Origin: Lelliottia wanjuensis
GTDB lineage: Bacteria; Pseudomonadota; Gammaproteobacteria; Enterobacterales; Enterobacteriaceae
Reading direction: 5' to 3'
DNA: 64,000 bases
Assembly (NCBI RefSeq): GCF_030238365.1
Contig: NZ_JASSOT010000080.1
Span: 62,001-126,000 of the forward strand
Below the pieces are notes generated by a model. That model saw only the letters and a list, made by a program, of their open reading frames with translations, did not search any database and was not told the DNA's origin. The translations under genes were made by a program, and so were the position numbers. Below are positions 53,263 to 63,994 of this stretch, piece after piece. The first letter of the stretch is position 1. Each line of letters begins with the position of its first letter.

Positions 53263-53590
53263 CTGACGCAGCCAGTCGGCTAACACCAGGGCGTGATTCT
53301 GTTGGGTATTCTTCGCGCCGTAGAGCAGCGTCACGGTCTGTTTTTGGGCGAGGGCAGCCACGCGTTTTCCCTCGTCCAGGTGCTGCGCCAGCTCCTGCTG
53401 ATACGCCTCGCGAAAAGCGGTGAAATCAATGGTTTCGCCGTGAAAGGCTTTGCGTAGATCGCTTGAAGGCGTCAGCGCTTTGCACCACTCATCAAACGCC
53501 AGATCCTCTTTCTTGACAGAGTCGGTCGACCAGAATGCGGTAGCCGTCGTCCGCACTCGCCGCGTCATACACCCGTTTACACTGAATCAT
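53248..53590 (-). pseudogene. yeaO: yeaO (DUF488), disrupted by an 11-base deletion
   Basis: The ATG at 53590 reads MIQCKRVYDAASADDGYRIL then VDRLC and is soon out of frame. From about 53517 on, the next frame reads VKKEDLAFDEWCKALTPSSD ... LVLADWLRQLAEG, the rest of YeaO. Compared with the E. coli protein (VDRLWPRGIKK), the residues WPRG are lost: 11 bases are missing between CTCTG and TCAAG. The 3' part is free of stops, so the event looks recent. DUF488 proteins are small and of unknown function. The start overlaps the upstream DUF523 gene by 14 bases. Confidence 0.85.
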
Positions 53591-54080
53591 TGTCTCTCTC
53601 CTCAACCCAGGCGATCAGCTCTGCAAGCTGGTTGTCGGAAAATACCTGAATGCCATGTTCACGTAACAGCGCGGCGGCGACGCCCATTCCGGCGCGTTTT
53701 TGCCCGCTGAACGTGCCGTCGTAGATCTGTTCGCTGCCGCAGGTCGGGCTGCCGTCGGTGAGCAGCGCGGCGCTGCACTTTCCCTCCTGGGCGGCGCGCA
53801 ACGCCAGCCAGGCGGCAAGCTGATAGTGCGCGGTGACATCGCTGCCGTCGCTCTCCAGAATTCGCGCATGGCCTGCCATCACCTCAGTTCCGCCGCCTTC
53901 CACTATCTCAGCCGGTAAACGGGGGATCGACAATCCCGCCGCCAGCTCCGGGCAGTGAGTGACCAGGCGTTGCTCAAGCTGCCAGCGGTGGAGGGTTGCA
54001 GAGATCGCCGCTTTTTCGCTGCCGTTATAGCGAACTTTGTGACCCATCAGGCAGGCGCTGACCAGAATTTTGGTTTTCAT
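53577..54080 (-). CDS. DUF523 protein, thiouracil desulfurase (TudS)-like
   Basis: 167 residues. DUF523 hallmarks: N-terminal ILVSACLMGHKVRYNG, CPELAAGL, and GSPTCGSE, three conserved cysteines that in characterised TudS enzymes bind a 4Fe-4S cluster for 2-thiouracil desulfuration. Activity here is an inference from the family. It overlaps the start of yeaO by 14 bases, suggesting an operon; yeaO being broken should not affect it. Confidence 0.82.
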   Translation of the reverse strand: MKTKILVSACLMGHKVRYNGSEKAAISATLHRWQLEQRLVTHCPELAAGLSIPRLPAEIVEGGGTEVMAGHARILESDGSDVTAHYQLAAWLALRAAQEGKCSAALLTDGSPTCGSEQIYDGTFSGQKRAGMGVAAALLREHGIQVFSDNQLAELIAWVEERDNDSV

Positions 54081-54230
54081 AACGATCCGAAGAAGGGGGG
54101 GGAAAATACGTTACCACTATACCACCCGAGTTTTTCCCCCTCCAATTTAAGGTATTGTGAAGCCTGCAAAAGATCGGTAGGCTGAGGTTCCTTATGTTAT
54201 CTGATAATTCTCTGGCATATGGAACCCCTC

Positions 54231-54938
54231 ATGGAACACACCCCGGTAAAAGATACGCTGCGCATTGCCCTTGTCGGTGACTACAACCCTGACGTTATCG
54301 CCCATCAGGCGATCCCTTTATCCATCGATGATGCCGCTGCGGTACTGGATTTAACGGCGGACTACGACTGGATCGCCACCCCTGAGCTGACCAGCCCGGA
54401 AGATCTGGTGGGTTACGACGCGATCTGGCTGGTTCCGGCAAGCCCTTATAAGAATGTCGACGGGGCCTTCATCGCCGCGCGCTTTGCGCGTGAAAACAGT
54501 ATTCCGTTCCTCGGCACCTGCGGCGGGTTCCAGCATGCGCTGATTGAGTATGCGCGCAACGTGCTGGGCTGGACCGATGCGGCTCACGCGGAAACCGACA
54601 CCGACGGCAGAATGGTGATCGCGCCATTGACCTGCTCGCTGGTGGAAAAAACCGACACCATCGAGCTTCGCGCCAATACGATTATTGCCAAAGCCTACGG
54701 TCGGGAAGAGATTGAAGAAGGGTATCACTGCAACTACGGCGTCTCGCCTGAGTTCACACAAGAGCTGGAAAGCGGCGATATGCGCGTGACGGGCTGGGAT
54801 GAGCAGGGTGAAATCCGGGCGGTTGAGCTGGTGACGCATCCGTTCTTCGTCGCCACCCTGTTCCAGCACGAGCGCGGTGCGCTGGCAGGGCGTCCGGTGC
54901 CGCTGGTGCAGGCGATGCTCCACGCCGCACGCAGCTAA
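54231..54938 (+). CDS. CTP-synthase-C-terminal-like class I amidotransferase domain protein
   Basis: 235 residues from ATG at 54231 (MEHTPVKDTLRIALVGDYN), which has GGAA 6 bases upstream; an ATG 12 bases earlier (54219) is possible. Nucleophile elbow FLGTCGGFQHALIEYAR (Cys about 107) and a distal HPFFVATLFQHE resemble the glutaminase domain of CTP synthase, but the synthetase domain is absent. Such stand-alone proteins are of unknown function. Not at this site in E. coli K-12. Confidence 0.75.
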   Translation: MEHTPVKDTLRIALVGDYNPDVIAHQAIPLSIDDAAAVLDLTADYDWIATPELTSPEDLVGYDAIWLVPASPYKNVDGAFIAARFARENSIPFLGTCGGFQHALIEYARNVLGWTDAAHAETDTDGRMVIAPLTCSLVEKTDTIELRANTIIAKAYGREEIEEGYHCNYGVSPEFTQELESGDMRVTGWDEQGEIRAVELVTHPFFVATLFQHERGALAGRPVPLVQAMLHAARS

Positions 54939-54968
54939 ACGGGCAGGCCGTCCGGCCTGCCGTCAGAC

Positions 54969-56156
54969 TCAGTTGGGCGTGATCTCGCGGTCGCGCCCGG
55001 CCAGCACCCCACAGACCGCCATCACTACCCCCGCCAGGGCGCAGGCCATCAGCGGAATTCGCCAGTCGCCCGCCGTGTCATGAATTTTCCCCATCAGCGG
55101 AGGCCCACAGGCCGCCAGCAGATAGCCTACTGATTGCGCCATGCCGGAAAGTGCCGCCGCCTGATGCGCCGAGCTGGCACGCAGGCCGATAAAGGTCAGG
55201 CCGAGAATCATGGTCGCGCCGGACCCAAAGCCGTAGACAATCGTCCAGAGCACCGCCTGATCCGGCACAAACCAGAACCCGGCCAGACTCACGGCGCACA
55301 TCAGGGCCGATAATCCGGCGATGCCGCGCTGATCTTTCAGCTTATGCAGCAGCAACGGCACGGCCAGGCCCGGAGCGGCTGTCGCCAGCTGCAGCAAACC
55401 GTGCATCGACCCGGCTTCGGTTTCGCTGTAGCCGTGGCTGAGCAAAATCGCCGGCAGCCAGCCGATAATCACGTAGTAAATCAGCGAGTTAATTCCAAGG
55501 AACAGCGTCACCTGCCAGGCCAGCGCCGAGCGCCAGATCCCCCGGTTATGCAGCGCCCGCGCGCCGCTTAATGAGGCGGTATGCTTCTGACGCCACTGGG
55601 GCAGCCACAGCAGCGTCGCCACCAGCGGGAACACCATCAGCATCAGCAGAGCGCCGTTCCAGCCCGCGCCGCTCAGCGCCAGCGGGACGATCATCGCCGA
55701 ACCCAGCGCGGCCGCCGCGCCCATGGTCAGGGAGTAGGCCCCGGTGAGTTTGGCCACCTGGCCGGGGAAATCACGTTTAATCAGGCCGGGCAGGAGCACG
55801 TTGCCGAGCGCAATGCCGCAGCCAATCACCGCCGTGCCGATAAACAGCAGCGCGGAGGAGGGTAGCGAACGGATGCCAATGCCTGCGCAGATCAGCAGCA
55901 TGGCGATAAACAGACTGCGCTCCATGCCGATTTTGCGCGCCACACCGGCGGCGAGCGGAGAGATCAGGGCAAAGGCCAGCAGCGGCAGGGTCGTCAGCAA
56001 ACCGGTCTGGGCGGTCGTCAGGCCGTAGTCGTGGCGAATCATATCCAGCAGAGGAGCCGCGCCGGTAAAGGTCACGCGCAGCGTGGTGGCAATCATCAGG
56101 ATACCGGCAATCAGCAGCAGGCGATCCTTGCCGGAAGAGGGAATGGCAGTGGTCAT
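54969..56156 (-). CDS. nimT: MFS exporter NimT (YeaN), CynX/NimT family
   Basis: 395 residues, twelve hydrophobic segments. The cytosolic loop between helices 2 and 3 has VARKIGMERSLFIA, typical of the CynX/NimT family. E. coli YeaN (NimT) exports 2-nitroimidazole. Divergent from the AraC-type regulator gene nimR with a 99-bp intergenic region, as in E. coli. Confidence 0.9.
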   Translation of the reverse strand: MTTAIPSSGKDRLLLIAGILMIATTLRVTFTGAAPLLDMIRHDYGLTTAQTGLLTTLPLLAFALISPLAAGVARKIGMERSLFIAMLLICAGIGIRSLPSSALLFIGTAVIGCGIALGNVLLPGLIKRDFPGQVAKLTGAYSLTMGAAAALGSAMIVPLALSGAGWNGALLMLMVFPLVATLLWLPQWRQKHTASLSGARALHNRGIWRSALAWQVTLFLGINSLIYYVIIGWLPAILLSHGYSETEAGSMHGLLQLATAAPGLAVPLLLHKLKDQRGIAGLSALMCAVSLAGFWFVPDQAVLWTIVYGFGSGATMILGLTFIGLRASSAHQAAALSGMAQSVGYLLAACGPPLMGKIHDTAGDWRIPLMACALAGVVMAVCGVLAGRDREITPN

Positions 56157-56255
56157 GGTTTTCTCTTACATCGTAACGAGGGCACACAATACCCGTTTTC
56201 AGCGGTGTTTGAATCAAGCTAAAATGACAGTTTATCGCTCATATCGGACAACTTT

Positions 56256-57047
56256 ATGCAAGGTCTTGGACTCGACGGCTACGATCCCGATAGCCAGCAC
56301 GATGCGGCCGTGGCGTTTCGCATCCGCGTGGTGGAAGACGAACAGCGCATTCCCGTCCATCAGCATCGCAAAGGTCAGCTGATCCTCGCCCTGCGCGGGG
56401 CCATCACCTGCGAAGTGGAAAACGCGATGTGGATGGTGCCGCCGCAGTACGCGGTGTGGATCCCTGGTCAAATCCCGCACAGCAACAAAGCCACGCCCGG
56501 CGCGCAGCTCTGTTTTCTGTTTATCGAGCCCGGCGCGGTGACGCTGCCGGATCGCTGCTGCACGCTGAAAATCTCTCCGCTGGTGCGCGAGCTGATTTTG
56601 ACGCTGGCCGCCATAACGCCCGAAGAGCTGTCGCTTGCGGCGACGACGCGGCTGGTGGATGTGCTGTTTGACGAAGTGCCGCAGCAGCCGCAGGAGCAAC
56701 TTCAGCTTCCGGTTTCACCGCACCCGAAAATTCGCATGATGAGCGAAACCATGGCGGAACACCCCGCCGAATGGCAGACGCTGGCCCAGTGGGCAAATCA
56801 CTTTGCGATGAGCGAGCGTAATCTGGCGCGGCTGGTGGTGAAGGAGACGGGACTCAGTTTTCGCCGCTGGCGGCATCAGCTGCAGCTGATTGTGGCGCTC
56901 CAGCTGTTAATCAGCGGCAAATCGGTGCAGCAGGCGGCGCAGTCACTGGGATATGACTCCACCACCGCGTTCATCACCATGTTCAAGAAAGGGCTGGGAC
57001 AAACCCCCGCACGCTATATCGCCAGTCTGTCTACGACTTCCCAATAA
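56256..57047 (+). CDS. nimR: AraC-family regulator NimR (YeaM)
   Basis: 263 residues. N-terminal cupin (about 20-110: [34 protein letters not shown]) and C-terminal AraC DNA-binding domain with two helix-turn-helices ([18 protein letters not shown] and [19 protein letters not shown]). In E. coli NimR represses nimT and itself. Its 3' end overlaps the yeaL end by 17 bases, convergent. Confidence 0.9.
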   Translation: MQGLGLDGYDPDSQHDAAVAFRIRVVEDEQRIPVHQHRKGQLILALRGAITCEVENAMWMVPPQYAVWIPGQIPHSNKATPGAQLCFLFIEPGAVTLPDRCCTLKISPLVRELILTLAAITPEELSLAATTRLVDVLFDEVPQQPQEQLQLPVSPHPKIRMMSETMAEHPAEWQTLAQWANHFAMSERNLARLVVKETGLSFRRWRHQLQLIVALQLLISGKSVQQAAQSLGYDSTTAFITMFKKGLGQTPARYIASLSTTSQ

Positions 57048-57477
57048 ACAGCGACACCAGCCCGGCGGCAATCAGCGGGCCGACCGGCACACCGCGGAAC
57101 AGCGCCACGCCGAGCACCGTCCCGACCAGCAGACCGGCGACGAGAGAGGGCTGAGAGCTCATCAGCGTCACACCTCGCCCGCCAAGCCAGGAGACAAACA
57201 CGCCCACGGCGATCGCCACCAGCGATTTCCAGTTCACAAAAGAGTGTAAAAGCGTCGATGCCGGGAGCGTGCCGCTGGCGATCGGGGCCATCACGCCGAT
57301 GGTCAGAATAATAATCCCGATGGTCAGTCCCTGTTTTTCAATCCACGGGAAGAAGGCATTGAGCGGAGTGACGCGCACGATAATTAACACCAGGATCGAA
57401 ATCGCCACCGTGGTGTTGTGGCTGACAAAGCCGAGCGCCGCCAGCGCCAGCAGGATCAGCAGGGTAGGGTCAAACAT
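57031..57477 (-). CDS. yeaL: DUF441 inner-membrane protein YeaL
   Basis: 148 residues, four to five hydrophobic segments. Matches E. coli YeaL almost throughout ([35 protein letters not shown]). UPF0756 family, function unknown. Convergent with nimR and divergent from yoaI. Confidence 0.93.
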   Translation of the reverse strand: MFDPTLLILLALAALGFVSHNTTVAISILVLIIVRVTPLNAFFPWIEKQGLTIGIIILTIGVMAPIASGTLPASTLLHSFVNWKSLVAIAVGVFVSWLGGRGVTLMSSQPSLVAGLLVGTVLGVALFRGVPVGPLIAAGLVSLFIGKS

Positions 57478-57625
57478 GAGGGGTTCCTTGCCAGAAAAAG
57501 TAAGCCTGCTTACTTTACCCGCAAAGCCGTGCGTAAACAGGCTTTTATCGACAAATCTCTCAAATTTGGGCGGCTGCCTGAGGCGAATTTATCCGCATCA
57601 CATTATTCATCCGGCTGACCTGTTA

Positions 57626-57643
57626 CTGTCATGCCATTGTCAT
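57626..57643 (+). promoter_or_regulatory. Putative Pho box of yoaI
   Basis: CTGTCATGCCATTGTCAT has two TGTCA half sites 11 bp apart, the PhoB pattern, 46 bp upstream of the yoaI start. In E. coli yoaI is a member of the PhoB regulon, which supports the call. Confidence 0.65.
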
Positions 57644-57688
57644 CTGTGTGGATTAAAAATAAGCAAAGGCAGCAAAAGGGGAATCAAC

Positions 57689-57793
57689 ATGAACGATCAC
57701 ATGTTTGTTGAAACGCTGATTATCTCGTCTACGTTTTTCACCATCGCGATGATTTTGGTGGCGTCGGTGATGTTCTTGGAAAAGCACGACTGA
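57689..57793 (+). CDS. yoaI: Small membrane protein YoaI, 34 residues
   Basis: 34 residues beginning MNDHMFVETLIISSTFFTIA and ending in LEKHD. One transmembrane helix; clear homologue of E. coli YoaI. Ribosome site AAAGGGGAA. Function unknown; probably phosphate-regulated. Confidence 0.88.
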   Translation: MNDHMFVETLIISSTFFTIAMILVASVMFLEKHD

Positions 57794-57814
57794 CAGCGCT
57801 GTCAGCCGCGATGT

Positions 57815-58315
57815 TCAGGACCGGCGAAAGGCAACCAGCTCCGGCTGGGCGATGCGCAGATAATCTGCACTGCTCATGATCACCGACTTTTCCAGCAGGC
57901 CGGCGTTAAAGGCGATTTCATCAAAACGCTCGAACAGGAGCGGATCGGCGACCAGCGTCAGATCGGGATGAAAGCTGAAAGGCGGGATGGCGCCAAAGAC
58001 ACAGGCGGTTAAATCGTCCACTTCCGCCGGGCTTGCCAGCGACGCTTTGATCCCACCAAAATGGCTGGCCAGTTGACTCAGATCGGCCTGCTGATCCGCC
58101 GCCAGAATCGCCAGGATATGCTTTTTCACCCCGTTTCCCTTCACTTTACACACCAGCGCTTTGGCACCCTGACCGAGTTCCGTCCCGCGAATTTCGCTGA
58201 CTGCCTCGCATTTCCCGACCGCCTCATGCTCCACCACCCGGTATTGCGCGCCCTGCTCGGATAACAGCGCAATCAGCCGCTGATGAGTATTGGTGCCTTT
58301 GATCGCTTCGGACAT
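57815..58315 (-). CDS. yeaK: YbaK/ProX-type aminoacyl-tRNA deacylase YeaK
   Basis: 166 residues, very similar to E. coli YeaK (167). The YbaK fold is seen in HEAVGKCEAVSEIRG and KALVCKVKGNGVKKHILAIL with the conserved Lys. Family members clear mischarged tRNA; E. coli YeaK is reported to act on mischarged Ser/Thr tRNA species. Gene order differs from E. coli: yeaI and yeaJ, which lie next to it there, are absent. Confidence 0.9.
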   Translation of the reverse strand: MSEAIKGTNTHQRLIALLSEQGAQYRVVEHEAVGKCEAVSEIRGTELGQGAKALVCKVKGNGVKKHILAILAADQQADLSQLASHFGGIKASLASPAEVDDLTACVFGAIPPFSFHPDLTLVADPLLFERFDEIAFNAGLLEKSVIMSSADYLRIAQPELVAFRRS

Positions 58316-58430
58316 GATTGTTTTTTCCCTGTGACCTGGTGAGATGCAGGGTCTACATTATCACATTTCATTTTGATCGTGCGGGCGAGGGATGAACAGA
58401 AAACAGCCAGCGTTTTGCGCTGGCTGTTTA

Positions 58431-59831
<1,401 letters not shown>

Positions 59832-59835
59832 TCAG

Positions 59836-61770
59836 TTAAGACGATTTACGCACGCGCAGGTACCATTCGCACAGCAGACGAACCTGCTTGCGGGTATAAC
59901 CTTTCTCCATCATGCGGTCGACAAAATCGTCGTGCTTTTTCTGCTCGTCGGTTGAGGTTTTGGCATTGAAGGAAATGACCGGCAACAGCTCCTCGGTATT
60001 GGAGAACATTTTTTTCTCGATAACCGTGCGCAGTTTTTCGTAGCTGGTCCAGTTCGGGTTGCGTCCGCTGTTGTGCGCTCTGGCGCGCAGAACAAAGTTG
60101 ACGATCTCGTTACGGAAGTCTTTCGGATTACTGATCCCGGCCGGCTTCTCAATTTTTTCCAGTTCCGCGTTCAGGGATTCACGGTCAAACAGCTGGCCGG
60201 TATCCGGGTCGCGGTACTCCTGATCCTGGATCCAGAAGTCTGCATAGGTGACATAACGGTCGAAAATGTTCTGCCCGTATTCAGAGTAGGACTCCAGGTA
60301 CGCCGTCTGGATCTCTTTCCCGATGAACTCGGCGTATTTCGGGATCAGATAGCCTTTGAGGAACTCCAGATAACGTTCCGCCAGATCCTGCGGGAACTGC
60401 TCGCGCTCGATCTGCTGTTCCAGAACGTAGAACAGATGTACCGGGTTGGCCGCCACTTCGGCGTGGTCAAAGTTGAACACGCGGGAGAGGATTTTAAACG
60501 CGAAACGCGTGGACAGACCGTTCATCCCTTCGTCGACACCGGCGTAATCGCGATACTCCTGATAGGACTTCGCTTTCGGATCGGTATCTTTCAGGCTTTC
60601 CCCGTCGTAAACGCGCATCTTCGAGTAGATGCTGGAGTTTTCTGGCTCTTTCAGACGCGACAGAATCGAGAAGCGCGACAGCGTTTCCAGCGTGCCCGGT
60701 GCGCAAGGGGCATGCACCAGCTCACTGTTATTCAGCAGTTTTTCGTAAATCTTGATCTCTTCGGAGATCCGCAGGCAATAAGGCACTTTGACGATGTAGA
60801 CACGGTCAAGGAACGCCTCATTGTTTTTGTTATTACGGAAGGTCACCCATTCGGATTCGTTTGAGTGCGCCAGAATGATCCCGTTGAACGGCAGGGCGGA
60901 AATACCTTCCGTCCCGTTGTAGTTCCCTTCCTGGGTGGCGGTCAGCAGCGGATGCAGCACCTTGATCGGCGCTTTAAACATCTCGACGAATTCCATCACC
61001 CCCTGGTTGGCACGGCACAGCGCACCGGAATAGCCATAAGCGTCCGGGTCGTTTTGCGCGTGGTGTTCCAGTTTACGGATATCCACTTTACCGACCAGCG
61101 CGGAGATATCCTGGTTGTTCTCATCGCCCGGCTCGGTCTTGGCAATCGCAATCTGTTGCAGAATCGACGGCCAGACTTTTACCACGCGGAATTTGGTGAT
61201 GTCGCCGCCAAACTCATGCAGGCGTTTCGCCGCCCACGGCGACATGATGGTGCCGAGATAGCGGTTCGGGATGCCAAACTCTTTTTCCAGAATTTGCGCA
61301 TCTTCCTGCGGGTTGAACAGGCACAGCGGATGATCGTTAACCGGGCTGCGTTCTCCATTGGCGCTAAGAACGTAGATCGGCACGCGCTGCATCAGTGATT
61401 TCAGGCGCTCTGCCAGGGACGATTTACCGCCACCGACGGGGCCGAGTAAGTAGAGGATCTGTTTCTTCTCTTCCAGACCCTGAGCCGCGTGTTTCAGGTA
61501 CGAAACAATCTGCTCGATGGCATCTTCCATGCCATAAAATTCTTCAAAAGCGGGATATCGTGCAACCACACGATTCGAAAAGAGACGGGAGAGCCGTGGT
61601 TCGAGGGCTGTATCGACCATATTTGGCTCACCGATAGCCATCAATAGCCGTTCTGCCGCATTGGCATAGGCACTGCGATCTTGCTTACAGACAGCAAGAA
61701 ACTCCTGCAGTGTGAACTCTTCGTCCTTGGCAGCTTCATAGCGCTGGCGATAGTGATCGAATATATTCAT
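59836..61770 (-). CDS. yeaG: Serine protein kinase YeaG (PrkA family)
   Basis: 644 residues, same length as E. coli YeaG. AAA-type ATPase part with Walker A LLGPVGGGKSSLAERLK (about 107-120) and a C-terminal PrkA kinase-like domain (about 440-644). It is involved in survival under sustained nitrogen starvation and slow-growth metabolic adaptation. A consensus sigma-54 promoter lies 102 bp upstream. Confidence 0.95.
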   Translation of the reverse strand: MNIFDHYRQRYEAAKDEEFTLQEFLAVCKQDRSAYANAAERLLMAIGEPNMVDTALEPRLSRLFSNRVVARYPAFEEFYGMEDAIEQIVSYLKHAAQGLEEKKQILYLLGPVGGGKSSLAERLKSLMQRVPIYVLSANGERSPVNDHPLCLFNPQEDAQILEKEFGIPNRYLGTIMSPWAAKRLHEFGGDITKFRVVKVWPSILQQIAIAKTEPGDENNQDISALVGKVDIRKLEHHAQNDPDAYGYSGALCRANQGVMEFVEMFKAPIKVLHPLLTATQEGNYNGTEGISALPFNGIILAHSNESEWVTFRNNKNNEAFLDRVYIVKVPYCLRISEEIKIYEKLLNNSELVHAPCAPGTLETLSRFSILSRLKEPENSSIYSKMRVYDGESLKDTDPKAKSYQEYRDYAGVDEGMNGLSTRFAFKILSRVFNFDHAEVAANPVHLFYVLEQQIEREQFPQDLAERYLEFLKGYLIPKYAEFIGKEIQTAYLESYSEYGQNIFDRYVTYADFWIQDQEYRDPDTGQLFDRESLNAELEKIEKPAGISNPKDFRNEIVNFVLRARAHNSGRNPNWTSYEKLRTVIEKKMFSNTEELLPVISFNAKTSTDEQKKHDDFVDRMMEKGYTRKQVRLLCEWYLRVRKSS

Positions 61771-61871
61771 GGCATGCCGTCCTTTCGTTTTTTAGCACAG
61801 GAAAAGAGCCGTTCGTATGAATAGTGGAGGCTCCTGGAAGCATCTTCACCCCCGCACCTCAGTACCAGAGC

Positions 61872-61887
61872 AGCAACCCGTGTGCCA
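61872..61887 (-). promoter_or_regulatory. Sigma-54 promoter of yeaGH; the 61771-62205 gap
   Basis: Minus strand TGGCAC-ACGGG-TTGCT matches the sigma-54 consensus TGGCAC-N5-TTGCW exactly. yeaGH is an Ntr-regulon operon in E. coli. No clear NtrC palindrome was found. The rest of the 435-bp gap carries no supportable gene: a plus-strand reading at 61817-62095 lacks coding character. It also holds the promoter of mipA. Confidence 0.85.
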
Positions 61888-62205
61888 GGTCTTGCGCTCT
61901 AAACCGCCGGGCGTTCAGCAATTCATCTTCCTAAAATTAAGCGTAGATGGAGTTTGCAAAACTTGCATGCCCTCAGAATCTAATTTCAATGACATATCAA
62001 TAACTCATCCAAAAAAACTGCCGCGGGAATCGGGACGAAAGTGCGGGTTTCATTGCTTCGTCACAGAAATGAAAGCCTCCGGTCATCTTAAATGATGAAA
62101 ATAATCGGTTAATTAAACTCATTAGCAGGCAAAAAATTTTGGGATGTGCGGGCAGGGCGGTTACACTTCACCCGCTGATTATTTGACTACAGGAAAGAAT
62201 GGATT

Positions 62206-62952
62206 GTGACCAAACTCAAACTTCTGGCATTGGGCGTACTTGTCGCCACGTCCGTTAGCACCGCTCACGCGGCCGATCAGTGGTCCGTTGGCGCAGGCGT
62301 CGGCGTTATCAACAGCCCGTATAAACAGTACGATCGCGATGTTTATCCGGTGCCGGTCATCACGTATGAAGGCGATAACTTCTGGTTCCGCGGTCTGGGT
62401 GGCGGTTATTACCTGTGGAATGACAACACCGACAAGCTCTCCGTTATGGCCTACTACGACCCGCGTCACTTCAAACCGGGCGACAGTGACAGCCATGCGC
62501 TGCGCCAGCTTGATAAGCGCAGAAGCTCCCTGATGGCCGGCCTGTCTTACGTCCACAACACTCAGTATGGCTTCCTGCGCACCGCGCTGGCAGGCGATAC
62601 GCTGGATAACAGCAACGGCTTCATCTGGGATCTGGCGTGGCTGTACCGTTATACCAACGGCGCTATCACGCTGACGCCGGGTATTGGTGTGGAGTACAAC
62701 AGTGAAAACTACAATGACTACTATTATGGGGTGTCCCATAAAGAGTCACGACGTAGTGGCCTGAACAGCTACGAAGCTGACGACGCATGGAACCCGTACC
62801 TGGAACTGACTGCAAGCTTTAAGTTTGCCAGTGACTGGAATCTGTACGCGTCAACACGCTATACCCGTCTGAGCGATGAAGTGAAAGACAGTCCGATGGT
62901 CGATAAGTCCTGGACCGGTCTGTTCTCTGCAGGTGTGACCTACAGTTTCTGA
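62206..62952 (+). CDS. mipA: MltA-interacting outer-membrane protein MipA (OmpV family)
   Basis: 248 residues, GTG start after AGGAAAG. Signal peptide MTKLKLLALGVLVATSVSTAHA; beta-barrel of alternating strands with an aromatic end (GVTYSF). E. coli MipA scaffolds the lytic transglycosylase MltA and PBP1b. In E. coli yeaE follows; here yeaD is next, so yeaE is missing. Confidence 0.95.
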   Translation: MTKLKLLALGVLVATSVSTAHAADQWSVGAGVGVINSPYKQYDRDVYPVPVITYEGDNFWFRGLGGGYYLWNDNTDKLSVMAYYDPRHFKPGDSDSHALRQLDKRRSSLMAGLSYVHNTQYGFLRTALAGDTLDNSNGFIWDLAWLYRYTNGAITLTPGIGVEYNSENYNDYYYGVSHKESRRSGLNSYEADDAWNPYLELTASFKFASDWNLYASTRYTRLSDEVKDSPMVDKSWTGLFSAGVTYSF

Positions 62953-62985
62953 TTGTGCACTTTTAACGTGCATTCTGTGTATGAC

Positions 62986-63008
62986 AAAGGGGCGCTTGCG
63001 CCCCTTTT
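62986..63008. terminator. Bidirectional terminator between mipA and yeaD
   Basis: Stem AAAGGGGCGC / GCGCCCCTTT with a two-base centre (TT) and T-run; A-run on the left serves the minus strand. Confidence 0.88.
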
Positions 63009-63035
63009 GCTTTATGGTGGTGCAGAAAAACAGGA

Positions 63036-63920
63036 TCAGCGTTTAACGATTTTGATGGTCTGACCCAGGCGAGACGGTTTGTCCGCGCTGGTTTTCTGCG
63101 GTGCGGTGACGCACGCGGTTTCGACGCAGACGAAGGTTTTGTACCCGTCATCCGGCACGTCAGCCATGCTCACAGACAGTGCAGGGCCTGGGTTCCAGCC
63201 CACCACATTGCTGTGATGATGGTGAACCACTTCAATGCCACGGTTAAGCGCTGCATCGTGGATCACGCTGCAGGCTTCCGGGTTCAGATAGACACGGTCG
63301 GTACGGTCCGGGAAGGTCTGGACGCCGTCGCTCAGTTTGCCTTCTTTCGCGTTATCCACTTTATCGATAAAGCGATCGCCAAAGCCGCTCACTTTCACAT
63401 CCGCAATGTCACCCACGTTGAAGTAGGTGTGCAGGGCAGAGGTGGTTTCGAATTCGCCGTGGGCTTCCAGCTCAATTTCACAGGTTTGACCCAGCTTGAA
63501 GCGAGCGTACAGGGTGAAATCGTGCGGCCACAGTTTGCGGGTTTCATCGTTGCTCTGCAGCTCGAAAGTCAGCACCGCGCCGTTGTCATCTTCGTTATGC
63601 GCTTTCAGCGTCCACTGCTGGTTACGGGCAAAACCGTGCGCTGGCAGGCCAGCTTCGGCCGCCGGGCCAAACCACGGCCAGCAAATCGGTACGCCGCCGC
63701 GGATCGCCGCGCCTTTTTTGAACGAGGTCGCAGCTGACAGCCACAGGCCTTCCTCTTCGCCTTCTGGCTTCCAGGAGAGGAGGTGCGCGCCGTTGAGGGC
63801 GACGGAGGCTTTCACGCGCGGGTGATCGACGACAATAATATCGGCGCCATCAATCTGGCGGCGGGAGAGTACAGGGGTAAGTTGTTCGACTACTGGAAGT
63901 GCAAAAATTTTGTGAATCAT
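63036..63920 (-). CDS. yeaD: D-hexose-6-phosphate mutarotase YeaD
   Basis: 294 residues, same length as E. coli. Aldose-1-epimerase-like beta-sandwich: GGVPICWPWFGP, AHGFARNQQW, ALHTYFNVGDI and VETACVTAP carry the active-site residues. It interconverts anomers of hexose 6-phosphates. Downstream of gapA on the same strand. Confidence 0.94.
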   Translation of the reverse strand: MIHKIFALPVVEQLTPVLSRRQIDGADIIVVDHPRVKASVALNGAHLLSWKPEGEEEGLWLSAATSFKKGAAIRGGVPICWPWFGPAAEAGLPAHGFARNQQWTLKAHNEDDNGAVLTFELQSNDETRKLWPHDFTLYARFKLGQTCEIELEAHGEFETTSALHTYFNVGDIADVKVSGFGDRFIDKVDNAKEGKLSDGVQTFPDRTDRVYLNPEACSVIHDAALNRGIEVVHHHHSNVVGWNPGPALSVSMADVPDDGYKTFVCVETACVTAPQKTSADKPSRLGQTIKIVKR

Positions 63921-63945
63921 TACGCAATCCTCTGTCTTTAAGCAT

Positions 63946-63973
63946 AAAAAAAGGCGACCGAGGTCGCCTTTTT
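63946..63973 (-). terminator. Rho-independent terminator of gapA
   Basis: Minus strand AAGGCGACC / GGTCGCCTT with a two-base loop and a seven-T run. It separates gapA from yeaD. Confidence 0.88.
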
Positions 63974-63994
63974 GGATCAGTGTCTCATCTCAAC

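Noticed and set aside
61817-62095. 92-codon plus-strand reading between yeaG and mipA
   Set aside because: No ribosome site, mixed composition, and it covers the sigma-54 promoter of yeaGH.
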